Notes under the pieces: generated by a model
What the model was told of the DNA's origin: nothing
The model's input: the letters and a program-made list of their open reading frames with translations, nothing else
The model's database searches: none
Position numbers and translations under genes: made by a program
Source: Cardinalis cardinalis
Taxonomy: Eukaryota > Chordata > Aves > Passeriformes > Cardinalidae
Assembly: GCA_014549065.1 (NCBI GenBank)
Contig: JACDOX010000115.1
Location: 1,594,828-1,658,827, forward strand
Direction: 5' to 3'
DNA length: 64,000 nt
Shown: one piece after another, positions 1 through 12,900 of the stretch
How the letters are laid out: the number at the start of each line of letters is the position of its first letter
Position numbering within the stretch: position 1 is the first letter of the stretch

Positions 1-960
1 CGGTGGCAGGAAAAGGAGCCACGGGAGGAGGCAGAGACGCGCACCCAGACATGCCCGTCCCGTCAGGCTGCTGGCTCCTTCTCCTGTGCCTCGCTGCCGC
101 TGGCAAGCAGGTAAGGCTGGGAGCCGGCCGAGGGGGAGGTGGGTGTCGCATCCCGCCCGCGGGGTTGGTTTGCTCGTCCCGCTGCTCGGGGCGATCGGCG
201 AGGTCGGAGCCCGCCGCATCCCGCAGAACAGCTTCGCCTGCCTTGNCCCCCGCTCTGCTGGTTTGGGTTTTGGTTTTGTTTTTATCCCAGCAACTCATAA
301 GCTTCTCTCGCTTCTGTAAAATCAAAGTAGTCCAAACCCAAAGTTGCAAAGGAAGCCAGGAGATCTGCGGGGAAAACAGCCTGCTTCTGCCCAGGGCAGG
401 GTGTGAGAAACCAGAAAATACTTGCAGTGAGGTTGTTGAGGGATATAATTTGCATGTAGAGTAAAAATAAGGCAGACTCCACCCTACCGAACAGATTTAT
501 TCTAGCGAGTGTGGGCACACTTGTTCCTCAGGCATGGGACGCGGGGTTTTGGCAGCCCAGGTTCAGCTTTCCAGCTTCCCCAGCAGGATGAGTCCCCTCA
601 GGCTCTGGCCATCCCGCCATCCCAAATGCTGGCAGCCCCCGCGCGGCCCCGGGACGTGGGACGGCCCTGTGACCCCCGGTCGNCGAGTGGGCGGCCGCCT
701 GACTCGACCGGAGGTTGCTGTGCTGCTCATGGCAAAGCCGGGAACCCAAGCCNGGAGCCGGGTCAGCTGCCCCAAAGGGCAGCCCTTTCCTCCGAGGGGG
801 GAAGATCTGAGCGAGGTTTGGCTCTGCGGTTGTTTGCAAACACAGCGTGCTCCGGTCGCCGCTCTGTGCGATGCCAGGTGGCTGCTGGTCAGCGTGGTAC
901 ACTTGGGATCGCGGCTGGTCTTCCCCTGCTGTCGGAAAGACCATTTTCTACAGCCAGCTC
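1..960 (+). promoter_or_regulatory. CpG-rich 5' end of TNFRSF11A (5' leader, exon 1, start of intron 1)
   Basis: GC- and CpG-dense DNA spans the visible 5' UTR (1-50), exon 1 and the first part of intron 1, with the densest patches at 110-245 and 600-860. The true promoter and transcription start lie upstream of the window or at its edge. The long overlapping open frames here are a by-product of base composition. Confidence 0.6.
51..110 (+). CDS. TNFRSF11A: TNFRSF11A coding exon 1: signal peptide
   Basis: Twenty codons starting at an ATG with G at -3, then donor CAG|GTAAGG, phase 0. The hydrophobic run [11 protein letters not shown] is a signal-peptide core; cleavage would fall near the start of exon 2. 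The frame stays open upstream to the window edge, so an upstream in-frame ATG outside the window cannot be excluded. Human RANK has a more basic, slightly longer N-terminus before its hydrophobic core. Confidence 0.88.
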
Positions 961-3900
961 CTGCTCAACCTTGTCAGTGGCGTACATGGCGTTTCCTCCA
1001 GCAGTTTACATCGGCAGAAGCTTGCTTTGCTTTTTCTAATTATACAGCTTAAAAATTATCCTTCTCCCTTGTGGTTGTTTAGACCCTTCTAGACTGGAAA
1101 GGATTTACAAAAACCATGCTACCCTTTATTTACACTTTATTTCCTCCATTAATCCATGTTTGGCAGCCTTGCTACCATTTGTATTTATTTCATCAGAACT
1201 TCTGGTATTTTTCTGTGTGTCATTATTCTTGATAAGTTATGTAACTTAAAGTGCTTCCCTCAGCATGGGAATGTAACCAGGCCATGGCTGGGTTCCCTGA
1301 AAGCAAGGTGCAGCTTCAAGAAAAAAAAGAGATAAAAACCCAAACCAAAACAGAAAACCCTCTGCTGTCTACAGCTTACAATTTCATGTCTGACCGCACA
1401 GTCCTGAGAGCCTTTCCTTTGGATTCCTGGTCCTAAATATGTTGCCTAAAACCACACAGGCCTTTTTTTCCCCTCTAAAACATACGTTTCATTTTGTCCA
1501 CCCTCACTCTCAGGCTTCTCTCAAATCACTGCTTTCCAGGTGTCCTCCATATGTATGTGCATGAGCCTGGAAATTTCAAAAGTGACTTTTACATCACAGC
1601 TTTCAGAGGGTTTTCCCTGTCCCTCAGTATCCTCTGTGTCTCTCTTTTTTCCTGCCCTGGTGCTCCGGACTCATCAGTGCAGCAGGAAGAGCAGAACTCA
1701 ACNCTCTTCATGCCTTTACTTCGGGTCACTAACCATTACATGCCTGCTTCCTTTTGGAGCCATTTGGGTTTAGTGCAGTTTTTCCCTTTGGAATATCCTC
1801 ATTGCCTGTAACTGACTCAGCTTTTGACCAAACCTTGGAAATTCAGATTTCCATGGTATAGGTCCCGGCATGTTTCAGGTACCATGATGTAGCAGCCAGA
1901 GCTCCTCATCATTTCTCACCTCTTGATTCATAGCCTTTCACAGGACACAGAACAAGGAACTTGTATTTATTTTGGGCTGATGTGTAAAGTCTTTCCACTG
2001 CCTCCAACACGTGCTTAATTCTGCGTCTGTGTTTGTACAGGGTGCAACTTTGCATCGTCGTTGCTTTGGACAAGTAGTAGCACAAAACTGTAGGAAGCTC
2101 CAGGAAAGCTGCAGCGTAAAGATAAGGATAAAACATAATTTGTCAAAGAGCCCATTAATTTAATATTCTGCCTTCAAGAGTGAGCAGAACCTACAAGAAG
2201 GCAAGCTTCGAGAGGCGCTGCTCTGGAGCAGCCTTTCAGTTTCTCTTTGTCTGACTGACTTGAGCAGTGGTTTCTTAGAAGAGAGTTGCTTTCTGATGGA
2301 ACAAATGTGAGAATACCTGTGGGGGGTTGAGGTTTTTCTAGTGCATTTGTGTTAGTTTAGACTAGTTAATATGGTGGAATAGTGCTTGAACGGTGATATT
2401 TGCAATGTATTTCCTGCAAAGAATGAAAAGCATTTAGAAATATAAGTTATTGCCTACTTACTCATAATTCTGCTGAGAATAGACATGATCATTGTCATCA
2501 TTTTCACCAAAGAGGAAATGGGAGCAGAGAATTCGTGACTTACTCTAGGTCACACACCAAGCATGGAGCAGAACTTCTGGGAACAGAGCTCAGCCGTACT
2601 TATCTTGTGCTTCAGCCACAAGATGATCTTTCCAAGTGATTTGTTTTGGGCACCTGTCAGAGGTATTTTGCTCTCTGTGGCATGATCTGCTCATCTTCTT
2701 TGCATAGAATAGTCACATCCCTTTCCTTGCTTAACACCCACAAAGAGTATCAGCNCTACTATCAGATGGGAGTCAAAGTCTCTGAGAATGTGCATTTGCA
2801 AATGTGCAATAAATCAGTTGCACCACAGATTCATCTCCCCTTGTGTGGCATGGAATGTGTCCTTCCACTACTCTGTAACATCTACTTCATAGATAACGTT
2901 TGCTCATTGNAAGCATTTGGAATTCTTTGCAATGNAGAANAGTTNTGGCCAAAATATAGATTTTTCTCTAACTTCCTAAAATGCACAGTCTGTATTATGA
3001 GAGAGGGGAAAAAAGAGCGTAACAGTGACTGTACTATGTTACCATGGGCTCTCCTGGTCCATTATTCCTGCTCTGATCAGGGCCAAAGGAATCATTCAGT
3101 AGAGCAAAACTTCTACGGTATCCAAACTCCTGGATATGTTCTACCATTAACAGCAATGCTACTGTAATTCAATTAATTCATTTGTAAACATTCCCTTGCA
3201 GCAATGGTTCCTGTGAGGAGCACTGACAAGCCTTCCATTGGTTTGCAGTTTCCCCCAGAACGTGTGAAAAATCTTACAGCACCTCATATCAACAGAATAT
3301 AATGTATGTAAAACTACATCAAACCACAATTTAAGAGATCTGTCCCACTTCTCTTTTCATGTTAAGCATCATCTGCCTGATGTAATTTCTTCTTTCCCAC
3401 CAACAGGACCAAAACAAACCTTTGCCACGTTTCATAAATTGGTAGAATTCAAAGCTTATCAGACATCTCGAGGGTACTGACCAATGTCATCTAGGTCACA
3501 GGGCTTTCTTCATACTGTGCCAGAAGGAGAAAAAACCGGAAAGAAACAGATCAAGCAGAGAGATTAACTGCATCCCTAAGGATCATTTTTGTTTCTACTG
3601 CCCATTACTGTCTATAACCCTCAAGCTCAGAAAAGTGGGATGTAACTTGACAGCTGGGCAAGAACCATTTTACAGATGGTAAAAGGGATGCATGTGTAAG
3701 TACTACGCAGAAAATCGTGGAAACCTCAAAGTGATGCCCTCCAGCATCACTTAACACTATTTAACACATCCTTGACACTATTTAGAGGAATCGTCCTTGA
3801 GTCACTTAGCTAAGCTTCTCCATCTGTCCTTGGAGTTCAGGTGGTGAGAGGCTCTCCTGTAGTGGGTACATGCACAGATGCAAGGAAAAGGCAATNCTTG

Positions 3901-6900
3901 CTGCAAGGCAATGCCTCCTGCTTCTCCCTGCCCACTTCCTCTCTGTATGACCAGGTNTGCAGGAAGTCTTTGTGGTGACCAGAGCCAGGAGGGTTCCTGC
4001 CACCACTTGCTGTTNCCACAGAATTCACATCTCCCTCCATCTGTGCCCTGTGCTGCAAGGGGCTGCTCTGCAGCGAAGGCTGCGGGACGCTTGGAGGAGA
4101 TGGTTGCTTTGGGAGCTGGTTGAGCTTACACAGGAGGGAAGAGGGAAATAGAGATAACTGGTTCATCATGTCGTCAGCTGCAGCTCTGCTCCTTGCCTAG
4201 ACTGTCCCCTTCCTTTCCNTAGAAACTCAGCTTGCAAGGCAGCACTGGCTTCTGCTGCTGCAGCCACACACCCCTGTTTTTAAGGATGCCTTGGCTGGCG
4301 TTGCTTNCATGGAGAAGCAGCTGCTCTGAGAATGGCTCATTATTGCTGATGGAGAACGTAAAGGCAAATATTTGTGTGTTATAAATGCAAGGTAAAAATT
4401 CAGTGATGTTTAACCAGGTTGCACTCTGGACTTGAGTAGGCCTTGGTCTGTGTGACACAATAGCCTGCCTGCAAGAACTTGCCCCTTTTTATGACTTACT
4501 CTTTGAAAATGGTCCAAAGTTCGTGTAGTAGAAGAAAAACTCCACAAGCAGCAATGGCTGGAAGTCACAAGATGGGCTGCATGTGGGAATCCAGCTCTGC
4601 TGGCACTCAAGGCAGCCTGCTGTTGTGCCTGCTCTGTGGGAGCAGGACTCGGTGTGATGCTTTGGCACTTGGGAAAGTAGGTTTTCTGATTTGTCCCTGT
4701 CTGTGTGTCACTGCAGTGTGCTGTCGTATTTGTGATGGGGTGCCTTTTGGAGGGCTCAGCACTGCACAGCAGGAGCAATGCTGACATCACCCTGGCACTC
4801 CAGGACATCCTGGATTGTGTCTCATACCTGTGTAGCCGCCTCAGCTGCTTTGTGCAGGGCTTCTCATGGTTGCCTCTTTTGTTTGCCTTCTCAGGGTGTG
4901 AGCTCTCTGGGCATGGCTTTCTTTGGTGTTTGTGCAGTGCCCAGGATGTCATGGCTGCAAACGAAGCCAAAGAGCCATTAATCACCTTAGGATAGTGCCC
5001 CATCTGTTTCTCACCAAAGTCGCAGGGAGGTCTGCCCACGCAGGCCCAGGAAGGGAGTGGATACATTGCCCTGGCTGAATGCCACAGTGTAGGCTGCAGC
5101 ATCCAGCCCTCAGCCTTGTTCTCTGAACCTTCTTCTGCCCAGGACCCCTGCAGCATCCCCACAGCAGAGGCACATTCCCCACACCACTTGGCCAGATGTG
5201 TTTGTGCTGCCTCCCTGCAGCATTCCCAAAGAGTGGCTGGAGGAGGAGCTCTGGCAGGGAATGGCGACATAGTGGGCCGGCAGAGAGAGCCTGAGAGAGG
5301 GCTGAGACCTAGGGTTGCTTCTCAGCCTCTGCAGAACCCTCTGGCTGCCTCACTTCTTAAAATCTAGATAAAAGAGACCAGAAAAGGCTGTGTTTTGGTA
5401 AAAGAGCCAAGCTGTCCGGTTTAATCCACCCTGCAAGAGCCAATTAGCCAAGGAAGGGGGAAAAAAATGAGGTCATTCACCCTCACCACTTTGTGGCTAC
5501 TCCAAAAGAAAAAGAAGTATATAGGGTCTGTTCAAGAATGGCAAAGAACAACATTTGTGACTGCAGATGGACACAGAATATATTTAGTCAGTGGTCAAAG
5601 GGGAGGGAAAAGAAAAGAATCTTGTATGGAAATAAAAATACTGTGAAGTTTTGTTAGGCAACCCATTAATCTGGAATGTAGAAATACAGATAGGGAAAAA
5701 TGTGCAACTAGGTTCATATGAAGTCCTAAAATTGCTTATGTAGCACACAAGAAATCTATTTTGAGTGCATTATTTTGCCACAGCGAAGAGTTTTGCCTTA
5801 GGAGCAACATATGCTCCAGCAACTTTGCATTGTTTGGTGCAAGGATGAGATGGTTCCTTGAATCTGATCTCACAGGAAGAAAAGCTCTCCCCTGCAATAC
5901 CACATGTTGTAAAACAGCCTGCTTATGGAAAGCAGCCAGGGCCTCTTCCATCAGGGAAGAATATTTCCATAGACATTACTGGCCGCAGCCACCAGCAGAG
6001 CTGGTTCCTCATGATTGACACCTAAAGAGTGAATTAATCAATCCTCAGTCCAGTCCTGAGCTCTTTAATAAAGGCAGCAATTCCTTCACAATGAAGAAGG
6101 TGCAGATACAGTCATACAGTCCCCCCTCTAACTCACACCGAAGCAATATGGTCTGTGGGTGTTACATGCATCCCCCCAGACGGTCATCATCCCCAGCAAG
6201 GGCTGCAGCCCCACCTCTGCCCTTCGTGTTCCTGCCTGCAGAGTATTTAGCAATTGTTCCACGGATAATGCTAAAATCCAGGAGAAGGAAGCCAGAGCAG
6301 AGCATCTGGGGGTGAAAGCAAGCTCTCTTCTACTACAAGCTTTCTCATTCTGCCCAGCAGCTCAGCTAGGATTGTGGAACCTCACCTCACATCATAAGAG
6401 ATTAGCATGTTATGTTCCACTCTGAGGACATGCTGGAAGTAAAAAGTACATAACTATACAGATTTTTAAGCATAGAAAGTCCACATTGGACTCCTAATCT
6501 GGCATCNAGCCCAAGAAATCTGTCATGGTCATTTCTTCATTAAAATTCTTCTTCAGCTGATGAAGCATAGAAAAATGATCTGCTGAACTAAAATGCAAGA
6601 GGAGCGTGCTCCCCCTAAATCATTGTAGCTTTAGTGTTTGGGGTTTTTNAAATTTTTTTAATTAGGCATGAATGGGTATAGGGTGTAGAGTTACTCATGA
6701 TGAGTCATTGAGACAGTACCTGGAGTGGGAAGGCTACTAAACTTTCCTTTGGAGCATTGCTCTCGCACCTGTTCAATATAGGAGAGATTTGCCTCTGCAG
6801 GCCTTACCACAAGCAACCTAGGTATTAGCTTTGATAATGTCATTATTCTGCAGCCTTTATTTCTGCTTGTTGTGGACTGTTGGTCTTGCTGTCAAGCCTT

Positions 6901-9900
6901 TTTGTTAAATATTTTGGTTTGGTTAGCTTTTGGGTTTTCAGTCTCTGATTCACCTTCAGAGTATTCTACCTAGTAGCTGTTAGTCTTTGAGTTGCTGTGG
7001 CTTTGGGTGCATGTAGGTTAAAGCATGAGGTTTGGCAGAAAAGTGCAGACAATGTGTAGGCACTTCTGACTGCCCAGGCAGTGAAAATGTTAAGTGTGCC
7101 CCTCTGGCTGTGGTGTGGAGATGACTTTGTCTCTGAATGACAAATGTTGTGCACGTGATGGCAAATCTTTGGCCGTGGAAGCAGGCTGGCTGATTCACAG
7201 CCTCAGTCAGTCCCTGTTTCAGCCCTGCTGTCTCTCACCCCCATTGTGTCCCATCTGATCTTTCTGATATACCTGAGGTTCCTGTCTGCCTGCCCCCACC
7301 CGGCCGTGAGAGCCGTCAGTGTGGCACTTCTCCTTTGCGTAGCTGCTGGCCAGAAATAGCTCTGGTGGGTTTGAGATTGAGGAATGCTCCTTCCCACCAG
7401 TGGAGCAGCACCAGTTGCTCAGGTGTTTGCTTTTGGTTGCATGCTGGAACAGAGGGACAAGGGGAATGGGCAGGACAGGACTTCTGCCACCATTTGCCTA
7501 AGTCCTGGCCACACGTTACGGTTTTCTCTTCACCTCTTCATTATTGATTTTATCCCTTATGCTCTTTCTGGCCTCTTCAGGCATTCAGGCTGTAGCAGGG
7601 TTTTAAGGACCTATTTTTAAAAGTGAAATAATATTTAGTTTAAGCTGTTGCCATTTCCCGGCTCTATTTTACCACGTGGTGGTAGTTCTGTGATGTGGTT
7701 TACTGGTCACTGGAAAGTTGACATCACCAAAAGCATTTCATTCACAAGCTAAGATTTTAGTGATGAATTANAGGCCTGCAAGCAAATAACTGGAATTGCA
7801 AAGCCGTGACTTGGGTGCTGCTTTGATTTAATTTTTATCAAAAGTGAAGGCTGTCCATGAAGGAACTGTTGCATGCAACGTGATTATGATTAAGTCTTTA
7901 ACACAGGACTCCTCTTTCCCCTTGTACACCCACAACTGTAAAATTTTCCAGAGTTGTTACTATTATGTGCCTCAACAGAGTGCCTGGGAGCACCAGCCAC
8001 AGCAGCACCCATTGAGAACCAGATTCTGTTTTCACTCTTAGATAATTTTTTAGGAAAGCCTCTGAAACTGGCAATGGGTTGAAGAAATCTGGAGTCTGGT
8101 TAACTGTACTGCTGACCCAAAACAAGTAGGAGGCTGGAAGGCTGTGGGCACAGCTAGTACCTGTGAGGGGAGAGGCAGTGGCTCATATTTGAAGACGACT
8201 GCAGAGGCCCTCTTAACTGTGCTTGCAGGGGCTANTTCAGTTCAGGAAAATGCTCAAAGCTCACTCCTGTTGACAAAGGCTAATAAAGCCCCAAATCCAC
8301 AGATTTTTTTCAGTTTTGTAGCAGGCAAGTCTAAGGACCTCAAAAGCAAGTGGCTTGAATAAACTTGAGCTCCAAAGTATAAAGAAGAAGTGGTGTGTGC
8401 AAGGCGGGACAGACCAAAGTTGTCTTTCCCATAGGTACTTTGATGCTGTAATAATAAATGGAGAAAAATATGTGCTTTGCTCAGTGAAATGATGACAGAT
8501 GACTTGAATACTCTCCAGAAACAACTACACTGGTCAAGAAGGTGTCATCTTAAAAGACAGTTATCCCTTGACATGTCTCTTTACATCTCAATTTTTGCAA
8601 AACTGAGATTATTGCTAATGAGCAATCCTCATTGAGGCCTCAGGTTCTTGTTCAAAAGTGTCACGGGAAAAAGATTGTGGAAACCCCCGACCTTGTTCTT
8701 CCAGATTTTTTCTTTTCAAGGAAAGAGGCCCATGCAACTCTATCTTTCCTGAAATGTGAAGAGCGAGAAGAGTAGTTTTAGCATCCATGACACACAGTTT
8801 CTGCTGCCCTCTGATTGCTCAAGGACACAAAGAATAAATATTTTGTTAAGCCTGAGGACAGGAGTCTGAATGCTGCTGGTTCTCCCCTTCAGAAGCACCT
8901 GTGTGTGGTTTTTTTTAAGGTGTGAGTAACACAGTGTTGCTTTGTAGTGCTGTCATCAGTGTTCTCCAACCCTAAAAGCACAAGCACACTCTTGCTAGTA
9001 TCCTTTTCAAGAAATAAGCAAGAAAAAAACCCAAAGCTGAAAAGTCTCCCTGCAGCTCAACACCAAAACACAATCTTTCTGCAAAACTTGATGTAAGCAT
9101 GCCTGTTTTTCTAGAGAAGTCCATTGTGGTAATCAGGTGCTTAAAGGTCAGCAGGTCTTGGTGTGCTTTACCAGACTGGATCTGCCAAGCCTGGGGGAAG
9201 TTTGTCTTTTTCCCCCTGGCTTCTTCCCCTGACAGATATATTTGTTCTGAAGTAATATTGATCAAATGGGAAAGCTGCCTGGTTTTTTAGAAACTGGTGC
9301 AAACCTGGGTGCTTTGCACACTTTTGAAATGACAAATTAATCTTACACAGGATACCTAGAGCTCTCTGAAGCACTTATTTACACATGGTGTGGGATTTAA
9401 TGAGCAGCTTCATCAGTAGTAAGACCATTAAAGGAATGACCAGGCTGGGTGTAATCTCATTTAAGCACTTCAGAGGAAGTTGGCACTTTCTCTCTCTAGA
9501 TAAGAGCTTGGTGGTGTCCAAATCACTCTGACCCACAGGCCAGCATCCGAGGAGAGGAAGGATGTTCCAGGGGTAACGGAGCAGACTCAGGCCTTGGGAG
9601 ACTTGGTTTGGTTTCCTGTCACCTCTGTAAAGCCAGATGGCCTCCTGGTACAAGTTCCTCATCTGCAAATGAATTGCACTTCCCTGTCTCAGAAGGACAC
9701 ATTGGCAGGAATGTGCTGGTGATGGTGAAGGATCAGGTCATTGTGCTGCCAGCAGCACAAGTACTTCTCATCCTCCAAAGGAAGTTANTGTGCAGTTTGA
9801 GACAGACACATCTGCCTGGCAGAGGGATTAACATGAGATAGCTTCACGTCTAACAGAGCTGTGTTAGCAAAAAGTTTGGATCCCATCATAAGAAAATTCC

Positions 9901-12900
9901 AGGTTGCTTTGATTTCCCTTTCTGTCCACTCTTGCCCCAGCTTTNGTGCTTTGCAGGTCCAACCAGTCCATACCAGGGTAGAATCCCTCACCTTCACCTG
10001 GGGGTTAGCCCCATGAGAGCTTGTCTTTGCGCCATTGAGCATAAATCAAAAGAGGGAGTATTGCANCTTTATGAATGCCTTGGCTTGTGTGAAAAGGGAA
10101 GGGACACAGACACAGAAGAGGCTGCTTATTGACACAGAGCACAGGTTAATGCAGCTGTGACCTATTCCATAACAGTAGCCCTCACTGTGTTGTAAAGCCT
10201 GGTAGTATCAGATGATGTCCAACAGGTGGCTGAGCAATTAGCNTGCTCCCTTCACCTTGGTTCCAGGGCCCTGCTGCTTCTCCTCAGGCTGAGTTGTGAT
10301 TCTCAGAAATTACCCCAGACCCTTCAGCTGAATGCTCCTTAGCAGATTTGCATATCCTTCCGCAAAAAGGATGACTTTGCCCTTGTTTGACACTTCAGTA
10401 ATTTTTTTAGTCTTTTTGTCTAAAGAGGAACTATTAAACAGGGGCAAACGAGGAAGAAGAGGATGTTCTGTAACAAAAAGCGAGTGACTGAGACTGCTTT
10501 TGGTCTCACCACAATTGTTACCTTTGTGGATGGCTGGGTAGAGAATCACTTGCTCAAGACACTCTTTGTGCTTGGTTCCACGTCATCACCTCAGCCCTTT
10601 GCTGGCCATCTCGGTGTTTTAGCCTGAAGTGCGTTACAGAAAACGAGCTCTTTCAAGTATAGAGGTCACTGAGCTGTGTCACTGTTCAGCTCCCAGGCTG
10701 GCCCAACTTTCTTTTTCCTAGATTGCCTCTTCCCTCACCAGTGCTGCCTGTTATCCTGTGCCCCTCCTTGGAGGTGCTGTGTAAACAGGGAATGCAATGT
10801 TTGTTCCAAAAGGGCATTATCTAATCGCAGGAAAAGTACTGCTAATGAATGCAAAGAGACAGACAAGGAAACAATGAGACAACACAAGACTAGACTCTTA
10901 ATTTGCCCCAGGATTGTTGCGATGATAAAAAAAAAAAGCTGTAAGTTGTTTATACCGTGCAAAAATACAAGAACTCAAGACCTCTGACTTCTGCCACTTT
11001 TTCTGTTCCAGACACAGCTAGCACAGTTTTGATAAACATAAGTCATGCACCAACCTATGGCTCAAACTCCAAGCCAGAGTGGTGTTTTAAAAAAAAAAAT
11101 CAATTTTTTTTGGTCATCTTAAGTATACAAGACCTTTCCCAGCATTAGAAGAGGGCAAGGTGCTTAGGGAAATCATGGTTTTTTAAGGGGTTGCTATTGC
11201 TTAAACTAGAAAAGGAGAGAGGAGAAGATGTAAAGACTTGGAGGAAAAAGGAGAGAATGCTAAGTAGAGGAATAGGAACTAGCACCAGTAGGCATAGGGT
11301 TGTCATGTGCTATTAGATGGCAAAAGCTCCCTTTAACCAGCAGAAGAAGCTTTATTGCAGCTTTGTCCAAGTTAATGCAGTTTTCAGGGCTGTATCCAAG
11401 AGTGAAGAATTCCTTGCTATGGCCTTGATTTTGAATCACCTTATCTAATTTCAAGATCAACAACTGTGAGATGTTGGGTTTGCCTTGAGGATTCTGAGCT
11501 GCCAAAGCAGGGTCAGTGAAGGGCTGGGCACAATGCTTGGCTGGCCAGGATCCCCAGCACAAGCCATGCCCTCNAGCCTGGGCTCTGGGTGGGACCACTG
11601 TGTGCACAGGCAGCTGAGAGCTGGCAGGGAATGCAAAGGCCCATGAGGGCCAGAGGCAACTCTGCTGCCCACTTTGCAGATGCCCTGTCATGTACCCGTT
11701 TCAGGTGGGTGAGGGGGAGAGGGCGTGCTTTGTGTAGATTTGTGTTGGTTTTGGTTTGGGTTTTTTGAAACAGAAAAAGCTGTTAAATAATTGCATCACC
11801 TTTCTGGATGGCTGCCTCAGTTCCATGAGACCACCTCTGCAGGACACAGTGGGAGCCGTAAAAAGCTGCAAAATTTAAGCCCAGTATTTTATGGGACTAG
11901 CCAAGAGCATTTTGTATCCCAGTGGGAAGCTGGGAACTTCTTTTTCAGGAATATAAATCATTCACTTTGCTTGTTTGCTTAATGTTCTACATTAAAACTG
12001 GCAGTTTCCCAGGTCTTGATCTGAGGTAATTTCTGTGGAAGAGACTACAGAGGTANCTCTATACCTTTTTTTGCCTTTACAATTGTTTTAAAGTCGTAGA
12101 TTTTAAATAAAAGAGTCCTGTAAGAAAAGGTTATGTAGCAGGCCAAAAGTTCATGACAAATTGCAAGATGGGTTATTTATTTGTCACCAGGCTCTATTAA
12201 AAGTCCCTATGTTTACATCATCAAGTGCATACTCTTCGCATGTCTACAAAGCACCTTTGAAGTCACAAATATTGGGTAAGTTTTATTGCTTGGCTGTCCA
12301 CAAGAGATAGAGACAGAACATCTTCCTTCTCTCTGCCAGTGCTGGGACTGGGTAGGTCTGGAGCTCTCCAAGTGTATTGGTTCTCATGTCCTCTCTTTCC
12401 TTCCCTGCTCCAGCTGTCACTACAAATCACTCTGCCGTGTGAGAGCGAGCAACACTATGAGTACTTGGGACGGTGCTGCAGGAAGTGTGAGCCAGGTATG
12501 TGAGCACTGCCGGGCTGTGGGGCTGAGAGGCTCCTTAGCAGCTGCTCTGCGGGNGAGGCAGCCAGCTCTCCTGACTGCTGGTGGATTGGCACGTGCCCTG
12601 CAGGTGCCTGGTCTCAAGTGCCTTCCTAGGGCACGAGTGGTCCTGCTGGCCTCAGCAAAGGCCACAGCAGCTGTTTTGTTGGGATAGCACTTAACCACTG
12701 CGGGAGACAGACAGGAGCTCAATTCTTGTGCTCCCAGGCTGCACACTTCACTGATCTTTCAGTGCCACACTGGATGAGGACCAGTTTGACAAACTAAAAA
12801 GGTGCAGGGAGAAATGATTGTCCACAGCAGTGTTAGCACCCAGTCTCTTATTTTTCTCTAACCTCCTTAGACAGCTGCTCTACAGCTTGCAGGTGACCTA

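Larger units (their letters stand above)
961..12413 (+). other. TNFRSF11A intron 1 (remainder)
   Basis: About 11.5 kb without a recognisable exon of another gene. It contains two MIR-like SINE remnants, short A- or T-runs (10926-10938, 11088-11116) and one long antisense open frame at 4410-5270, discussed separately. Otherwise I see nothing I can name. Confidence 0.8.

Noticed and set aside
509..1052. Overlapping open frames of 172-176 codons just downstream of RANK exon 1
   Set aside because: They lie in the CpG-rich start of intron 1, occur in several frames at once and have no recognisable content. GC-driven lack of stops explains them.
2646..3167. 173-codon + strand frame in RANK intron 1
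   Set aside because: Contains several N codons and no recognisable motif. Chance.
11260..11691. 143-codon antisense frame in RANK intron 1
   Set aside because: No family resemblance; probably chance.
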